IMG/VR virus record: IMGVR_UViG_3300030101_003119
Coordinates: 1-27,492 of that record
Direction: 5' to 3' (one strand)
Source of the DNA: a virus
DNA: 27,492 nt
Shown here: positions 23,175 through 27,492 of the stretch, piece by piece
Layout of the letters: the number at the start of each line of letters is the position of its first letter
How positions within the stretch are numbered: the first letter of the stretch is position 1
Position numbers and translations under genes: made by a program
Notes under the pieces: generated by a model
The model's database searches: none
What the model was told of the DNA's origin: nothing
Seen by the model: the letters and a program-made list of their open reading frames with translations, nothing else

Positions 23175-24106
23175 TGAAAAATACTTTACGTGACTTTCTA
23201 ATTATTTTTGTATCAGCAGCGGCTGTTAGTAGTTTGCTTTTAGCCGAGGACAGCAATATAACGAATACAACTACGACTACATCAACTGTCACTAGCAATA
23301 ACACCAACACAAACACTAATTATAATCAAAATACTAATGTTTCTAACAACACCAATACTAATAATACAACAATTAATTCAACGACTAATTCTACTGCAAC
23401 AAATACCAACAACAATACTTCTGTTGTAACAAGCACTGTTAATCAAACACAAAATGTTAACAACACTTCTTTGATAACTAACAACTCTACAAATCAAAAT
23501 AACAACACCAATGTTAACACTTCAACAACTTCTAATACCAATAATAACAACAATGTTTCGACATCAAGTTCTGACGTTACAACTAATAATCAAAATTTTA
23601 ATACAAATAACAATACTTCACAGAATGTAAATACAAACACATCAACAAGCAATAGTTCACAAAAGGTAACACAAAGGGTTAAATCTCCACCTCCGAGCGC
23701 CGTGGCTCCTTCCATAATGTCATATAGTCAAGACCTATGCACATCAGGAGCTAGTTCAGCAGTCCAAACTCAATTCTTTGGTGTATCAACAGGTAGAAGT
23801 GTGCGAGACGAAAACTGCGAAAGACTAAAGCTTAGTAAAGGCCTCTACGATATGGGAATGAAAGTTGCAGCTGTTGCATTACTTTGTGAGGACGCTCGCG
23901 TGTGGCGTTCGATGATGCAAGCCGGTAGTCCTTGTCCGTATAAAGGAAAGATAGGTGAAGAAGCTCGTATAGCATGGGAACAAAACCCAGAAGAAAGACC
24001 AGATTGGGAAGAAGTAAAAAAAGAATTAACTGGTTATGAAGTAAAAGCATACAAAAAGAAAGATTTCTGTAACAGGTATCCTAAGCACAAAATATGTTTA
24101 GGCTAA
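23174..24106 (+). CDS. Exported Asn/Thr-rich protein with six-cysteine C-terminal domain
   Basis: Residues 1-24 are a Sec-type signal peptide: basic MKNTLRD, hydrophobic FLIIFVSAAAVSSLLL, then A-E-D as a plausible cleavage region. Residues about 28-165 are almost entirely Asn and Thr with some Ser and Gln, a low-complexity extended tract with many NxT/S triplets. Residues 171-310 form a conserved-looking domain that I recall from marine phage genomes: SPPPSAVAPSIMSYSQDLCT, RDENCERLKLSKGLYDMGMK, VAAVALLCEDARVW, GSPCPYKGKIGEEARIAWEQ. It holds Cys189, 215, 238, 254, 299 and 308, an even number consistent with disulfides in the periplasm. Function is unknown. The start overlaps the previous stop (TAATG), and the next gene starts 13 bases before its end, suggesting an expressed pair. 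Confidence 0.7.
   Translation: MKNTLRDFLIIFVSAAAVSSLLLAEDSNITNTTTTTSTVTSNNTNTNTNYNQNTNVSNNTNTNNTTINSTTNSTATNTNNNTSVVTSTVNQTQNVNNTSLITNNSTNQNNNTNVNTSTTSNTNNNNNVSTSSSDVTTNNQNFNTNNNTSQNVNTNTSTSNSSQKVTQRVKSPPPSAVAPSIMSYSQDLCTSGASSAVQTQFFGVSTGRSVRDENCERLKLSKGLYDMGMKVAAVALLCEDARVWRSMMQAGSPCPYKGKIGEEARIAWEQNPEERPDWEEVKKELTGYEVKAYKKKDFCNRYPKHKICLG
23255..23668 (+). repeat. Low-complexity Asn/Thr-coding tract
   Basis: These codons (about residues 28-165 of the exported protein) are mainly AAT/AAC and ACT/ACA/ACC, with many short degenerate repeats such as AATACTAAT and AACAACACC. Codon mixing argues for selection on the protein composition and not a recent DNA repeat expansion. Confidence 0.7.
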
Positions 24107-26016
24107 TAACACTACTATTTTTAACAACATCTGCATGGGCAACAGACCCTACCTTTACTGTTGGTACAGAAAGCATAATAAACATACAAAACTCAGGCAC
24201 AGCTCTTAATCTTGGAGATGATTCGATGAGTGGTATGAAAGATATTGGTTTTGATTTTACTTTTTATGATCAAACATTTGACCAGGTAAATATATCTATG
24301 AACGGTTTCTTTACGTTTCAGTCAAACTTTAATGTATCAAGACAAAGAAACTATTTATCAGAAGCAATACCAGCTACTTCATTTAATTACAGTGTATTTC
24401 CAATGTGGACGGATTTAATTAACAGAAACGGTACTCAAAATCCTTATATTCAGACATTTGGTAATACATCTGACACAGATCAATATTTTGTTATTGGATG
24501 GTACAATGCAAAAGAATACAGCAATCAATTACAAAATACTTTTGAAGCTATTTTATACGAAGGCACAAATGCAATTGAATTTCGTTACGATAAAATACAA
24601 GTCCGCTCACATAATATAACCATAGGAGTTCAAGGCAATAACGAAGCAACAACTTATTTACGTTATTTAGATAACAACAATACAACATATATTGAGACAG
24701 ATGACTTTAGTCTTACTACAGCAGAAGTTGTAGACGAATCATTTAGTAATCTTTCTTCCCAGTGTTTAGTAGATTCTGCTTACTCAGAGCTTTGTAATGT
24801 CTATGATTTAACAAATGACTCTAACGATGATAACTTTCTTTATGGAATAGATGAGGATATAATATTTGGATATGATGAAGATGAAACAATATTTGGGTTT
24901 AGCACAGATGAAGACGAACAGTTATTTTCTTTTTCAGTGGGCTTTGAAGATGATAACGATTGGAACGATGATGGCAGCAACATTGATACTATTTTTATTC
25001 TTAGCGACACTGAACCTGATCAGGGATTTAATTTAGAAGATGACTCATTACTTATACATATTGATAGCGAGTACGATATTGAGTTTGTGGATGCTCTTCC
25101 GGATTTGGAAGAAGAGTTTTTAGAAATAGTAGATATAGAAACAGAAGAAGTAGTTCAATTCTTTGAAGAAGTTCAAGAAAGAGTTGAAGAAGACTTTCTT
25201 GTGTTTGTAGAAGAAGAAGTTATTGAAGAAGAAATTGCTGAAGTTATAGAAGAATTATTTGATGAAGAAGAAGCAATCGAGGAAGAAGAAGAATTACTTG
25301 ACGAATCAATTGATGAAATAAGTCCGGAAGAAATAGAAGAAGAAGTAGAAGAGAATCAATTTAGAAGAAGAAATATATCAACGACAAGGAATACTATCTC
25401 AAACCTTGTTACAAGCGTTGTAAGAGGAAGCTATGCGTCTTCAGGTAGTAGCAACTCAAATAACAATAACGGCTCTGTAAACGTCTCTGGTACAACAGTA
25501 GGGAATGTTAGTTCACCTACTGCTTCAAATCAAGTTGCTGCTGATCAAGTTCAAACTAATAATGTGTTACAATCTATTACAATTATGCCTATGCCTGGTA
25601 TTGATAATACACCTTCTGTTGCCATGGCCGAAGTTCAAATAACAACTATGGAGAATCAAATAGAAAGCGTTACATCTTCTGTTATGACTGCATCAGAAGC
25701 AGATCAAGTAGCAGATCAAATTGTAGCTCAAAATATACAAGATCAACAAGAAGCAAATGAAAGAAGTCAAAGTGAATCTGGTGAGTATAATGCGCAAGGA
25801 CAAGCTAACTTATTAGCATATATGGGTTACTCATCAGGTTTTAATGATTATCAAAGTTTAGACATACCTGATGGATCTAGTTGGTATGAACCTAAAGACA
25901 TATATGCAAATGTTACTTTGAGTGATAACGTAGATGTATATAATAATTTGGTAGGAACTAATTTAAATCAACAATCAAATTTAATACAAACACAAAACAT
26001 GGAGTTTTTTAGATAA
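24094..26016 (+). CDS. Exported nidogen-like / hyperacidic protein, 640 aa
   Basis: Residues 1-16 are a signal peptide (MFRLITLLFLTTSAWA, Ala-x-Ala cleavage). Residues about 45-195 form a beta domain resembling NIDO (nidogen-like) adhesion domains: IGFDFTFYDQTFDQVNISMN, VFPMWTDLIN, YFVIGWYNAKEY, NTFEAILYEGTNAIEFRY, HNITIGVQGNN. Cys224 and Cys234 are the only cysteines noticed. Residues about 246-421 are extremely acidic, first with repeated units such as YGIDEDI, FGYDEDET and FGFSTDEDE, then long Glu runs broken by Val, Ile and Phe. RRRN ends this part. The C-terminal ~200 residues are Ser/Asn/Gln-rich, then helical, ending NNLVGTNLNQQSN...MEFFR. It starts within the previous exported gene and ends in TAATG with the next. 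Envelope location is likely; the activity is unknown, and the NIDO call is tentative. Confidence 0.65.
   Translation: MFRLITLLFLTTSAWATDPTFTVGTESIINIQNSGTALNLGDDSMSGMKDIGFDFTFYDQTFDQVNISMNGFFTFQSNFNVSRQRNYLSEAIPATSFNYSVFPMWTDLINRNGTQNPYIQTFGNTSDTDQYFVIGWYNAKEYSNQLQNTFEAILYEGTNAIEFRYDKIQVRSHNITIGVQGNNEATTYLRYLDNNNTTYIETDDFSLTTAEVVDESFSNLSSQCLVDSAYSELCNVYDLTNDSNDDNFLYGIDEDIIFGYDEDETIFGFSTDEDEQLFSFSVGFEDDNDWNDDGSNIDTIFILSDTEPDQGFNLEDDSLLIHIDSEYDIEFVDALPDLEEEFLEIVDIETEEVVQFFEEVQERVEEDFLVFVEEEVIEEEIAEVIEELFDEEEAIEEEEELLDESIDEISPEEIEEEVEENQFRRRNISTTRNTISNLVTSVVRGSYASSGSSNSNNNNGSVNVSGTTVGNVSSPTASNQVAADQVQTNNVLQSITIMPMPGIDNTPSVAMAEVQITTMENQIESVTSSVMTASEADQVADQIVAQNIQDQQEANERSQSESGEYNAQGQANLLAYMGYSSGFNDYQSLDIPDGSSWYEPKDIYANVTLSDNVDVYNNLVGTNLNQQSNLIQTQNMEFFR
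24829..25356 (+). repeat. Hyperacidic coding tract (Asp/Glu-rich)
   Basis: This encodes residues about 246-421 of the 640-residue protein. The first part repeats (Y/F)G(I/Y/F)xxDE units. The second is mostly GAA codons, with runs of GAAGAAGAA. Hydrophobic residues recur between Glu clusters, so an amphipathic or beta-like acidic structure is as possible as disorder. Confidence 0.7.
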
Positions 26017-26255
26017 TGTCCGAAGAAGTTAAAATAGTAGAAGTAGAGAGAAAGTCTTGGTATAATAATCCGGAGGGTTTTGATAAGTGGAGAGTGTTTC
26101 CACGAATACTTATAACATTATATGGTGTTATGTTTTATAAAACTTGTGATTGGTTTATGTCATTATCCGACCCAACTAATGCTCAGTCAGCGTTTGTTTC
26201 TATAATAGTGGGCGCTGGAGCTGCTTGGTTTGGTTTATACATTGGTAAAAAATAG
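26016..26255 (+). CDS. Two-helix membrane protein, holin-like, 79 aa
   Basis: The product has a charged N-terminus containing KSWYNNPEGFDKWRVFPRI, then a first membrane helix (about 31-51, LITLYGVMFYKTCDWFMSL) and a second (about 58-76, SAFVSIIVGAGAAWFGLYIG), ending in KK. The 'NPEGFDKWRVFPR...FYxxxxWFM...AFVSxxxGAxAAxFGLY' layout is one I recall from small membrane proteins of marine phages. Its size and two helices fit a holin or pinholin, which would time lysis, but no endolysin gene is in the window to support this. The start overlaps the previous stop (TAATG), and the stop overlaps the next gene's Shine-Dalgarno. Confidence 0.65.
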   Translation: MSEEVKIVEVERKSWYNNPEGFDKWRVFPRILITLYGVMFYKTCDWFMSLSDPTNAQSAFVSIIVGAGAAWFGLYIGKK

Positions 26256-26259
26256 GAGA
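26254..26259 (+). promoter_or_regulatory. Ribosome binding site of the 88-aa membrane/coiled-coil gene
   Basis: AGGAGA overlaps the TAG of the holin-like gene and ends five bases before ATG 26265. It fixes that start. Confidence 0.65.
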
Positions 26260-26264
26260 TAGTT

Positions 26265-26531
26265 ATGAAAAATATATTACCTAAACTTCAACAGTACATA
26301 ACCATAGTGGGGGTAATCACGGCCATTGGCGGTGGCTTCTACACTTGGGGTCAGTTTAATTTGCGTCTTGATAATATAGAAAAGAAAAAAATTAAATCAG
26401 TAAATATTGTGCCGTTGCAAGAATCTATTGCTGAGTTAACAACAAAAGTTGATAGCTTAGAAAAAAGATTAGACAGAAATGAAGATAGGATTGATAAGCT
26501 TGGCAATAATGACAATCCTTTAGCTATGTAA
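26265..26531 (+). CDS. Membrane-anchored coiled-coil protein, 88 aa (possible spanin/holin partner)
   Basis: Residues about 10-29 are one hydrophobic helix (QYITIVGVITAIGGGFYTWG). From about residue 37 to 80 there is a charged coiled coil (LDNIEKKK and ESIAELTTKVDSLEKRLDRN). An N-terminal anchor followed by a coiled coil is the plan of inner-membrane spanins and of small holin-associated proteins; it is the reverse order of the helix-then-membrane miniprotein at 1002. No outer-membrane lipoprotein partner was recognised. It is the last plus-strand gene, and its TAA (26529-26531) overlaps the 3' end of the opposing ATPase gene. Confidence 0.6.
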   Translation: MKNILPKLQQYITIVGVITAIGGGFYTWGQFNLRLDNIEKKKIKSVNIVPLQESIAELTTKVDSLEKRLDRNEDRIDKLGNNDNPLAM

Positions 26532-27492
26532 CTTTACCTGCTTTTAACTCACCATAGCCTTGAGCAAATGGTCCTTCAGGAACGTCAAGATATTTTGCTT
26601 GACCCGTGTTCTCTTTAAGTCTTGAACGAACAATTTTTCTGTCGTCAATAAGTTCTGACACATATCTTCTAAAGGTGCTTTGAGATACACCTTTTAACTC
26701 AGGTGGCATTTCGCCTTCACGAGCTACAAAACCATCTTCGCCTGTAACTGTAAAAGGATTACCTTTTTGAGCTGCTAACTTAATTATTTGAACAAGGCTT
26801 CTAAGTCTTATAACTTTATCTTGTTCGTCTACAACAGATATATCTTGTGATGTACCTTCTAGTAGTCCCGACTCATCATTACGAACAAATATTCTAACCT
26901 CTCTGTTAACAGGGCCATTTGATTTAACAACGGCTCCGTATATAACTTTGTTTCTTTTAAATGTTTCTTCTACTTTTAAACATACTGTTTTAGCTTCTGA
27001 CTCAGGAGCAGGCCATAAAGCCATGGCAAATCTACTTCCGTCTACAAGAGCTGATGTACCTCTGATTAAATTACGAGCATGTTCCGGAGTGCGAACAGGA
27101 TACTTCATGTCTATCTTAGTCATGTGATGTACCATGAGAAACGTAGCATTTGTTCTTGTTGCTAGGCTTGCAAAGTATCCTGTTACAAATGCACCATGAG
27201 ATGGGTCTGCATTGATGTCTGCTAGAATAAAACTAGCAAGAGGATCAATAACAACGAGAGCCAAATTATCCATTTGCATAATCTGTCGCTCAATCTGTTT
27301 CCACTCATCCGTGATAACAGGGCGACCATTTTGGATTGCAACGATAGGTACAACGCCACCATGGTCTGGGAACGGGATAATATGTAAGTCACACCCTGTT
27401 TCCCTAAATCTATGCCCTTCAGTATCCAACTTTTCAATACGTCTATGTATTTCATCTTTTTCGTCCTCTGCTGTTAAGATAACGACATTGCC
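26524..27492 (-). CDS. RepA-like RecA-fold ATPase / helicase (5' partial)
   Basis: The minus-strand frame is open to the right edge, so the gene starts outside the window; 322 residues are visible and the stop is at 26524-26526. The first visible residues are NVVILTAEDEKDEIHRRIEK, the segment that follows the ATP-binding loop in RepA-like (AAA_25) proteins; the Walker A loop itself is off the edge. The Walker B strand is ALVVIDPLASF (Asp at visible residue 83), followed by FLMVHHMTK and the family segment RGTSALVDGSRFAMALWP. The C-terminal ~110 residues look like a winged-helix DNA-binding domain (GVSQSTFRRYVSELIDDRKI). It probably unwinds or remodels DNA in phage replication. It is the only gene seen on this strand and marks the opposing early/replication block. 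Confidence 0.8.
   Translation of the reverse strand, partial: GNVVILTAEDEKDEIHRRIEKLDTEGHRFRETGCDLHIIPFPDHGGVVPIVAIQNGRPVITDEWKQIERQIMQMDNLALVVIDPLASFILADINADPSHGAFVTGYFASLATRTNATFLMVHHMTKIDMKYPVRTPEHARNLIRGTSALVDGSRFAMALWPAPESEAKTVCLKVEETFKRNKVIYGAVVKSNGPVNREVRIFVRNDESGLLEGTSQDISVVDEQDKVIRLRSLVQIIKLAAQKGNPFTVTGEDGFVAREGEMPPELKGVSQSTFRRYVSELIDDRKIVRSRLKENTGQAKYLDVPEGPFAQGYGELKAGKVT

Noticed and set aside
27222-27455. Alternate-frame minus-strand frame over the ATPase gene
   Set aside because: It overlaps the Walker B region of a well-supported RepA-like protein and has only Leu-rich sequence.
1-27492. tRNA genes, CRISPR arrays, insertion sequences, integrase or attachment sites
   Set aside because: None was recognised on reading both strands. 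The only tandem repeats are in-frame coding repeats without spacer structure.

Overview
The window reads as the late, structural half of a tailed double-stranded DNA phage, most likely a short-tailed (podovirus-type) marine phage. The DNA is clearly AT-rich. Genes are packed head to tail, and no gap between plus-strand genes exceeds about 13 bases. Several predicted proteins resemble families I associate with uncultured marine phages of AT-rich bacteria such as SAR11-type alphaproteobacteria. That host assignment is inference; no host gene or tRNA is present to support it. Terminase, portal and major capsid genes are not visible and presumably lie left of the window. DNA replication genes begin at the right edge on the opposite strand.

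Layout. (1) 1-1853: the 3' end of a DPPPGN-repeat, Gly/Tyr-rich protein, followed by three small proteins, one of them a helix-plus-membrane (XhlA/holin-like) miniprotein. (2) 1858-4282: head-to-tail connection block, comprising a P22 gp4-like connector, a zinc-ribbon protein, an SU10-type adaptor-like protein, a small conserved protein and a Thr/Ser-rich structural protein. (3) 4289-13648: tail and host-recognition block. It holds a 1496-residue fibre built from three ~445-residue beta-rich modules, a small fibre-associated protein, a repeat protein carrying a plastocyanin-like copper-site motif, a fibre ending in a Peptidase_S74 intramolecular chaperone, a conserved 618-residue structural protein and a small protein with a shared C-terminal module. 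(4) 13648-23174: five consecutive genes for large helical or hydrophobic proteins, best read as internal virion / DNA-ejection proteins. (5) 23174-26531: an envelope block of two exported proteins (one Asn/Thr-rich with six cysteines, one with a nidogen-like N-terminus and a very acidic middle) and two small membrane proteins. (6) 26524-27492, minus strand: the 3' part of a RepA-like RecA-fold ATPase whose stop overlaps that of the last plus-strand gene.

The plus-strand genes probably form one long late transcript. At twelve junctions the stop and next start share bases (TAATG, TAGTG, ATGA or a 13-20 nt overlap), which suggests coupled translation. Clear Shine-Dalgarno sequences appear mainly where genes do not overlap. 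No promoter, rho-independent terminator, tRNA, CRISPR array, insertion sequence, integrase or endolysin was recognised. No stretch above 300 bases lacks a gene.

The observations most worth following are: the plastocyanin-type Cys/His/Met spacing inside a phage structural repeat protein; the four-gene exported/membrane block; a C-terminal beta module shared by three separate structural proteins; a calcium-loop motif in an internal virion protein; and a GC-rich hairpin island inside the 618-residue structural gene.
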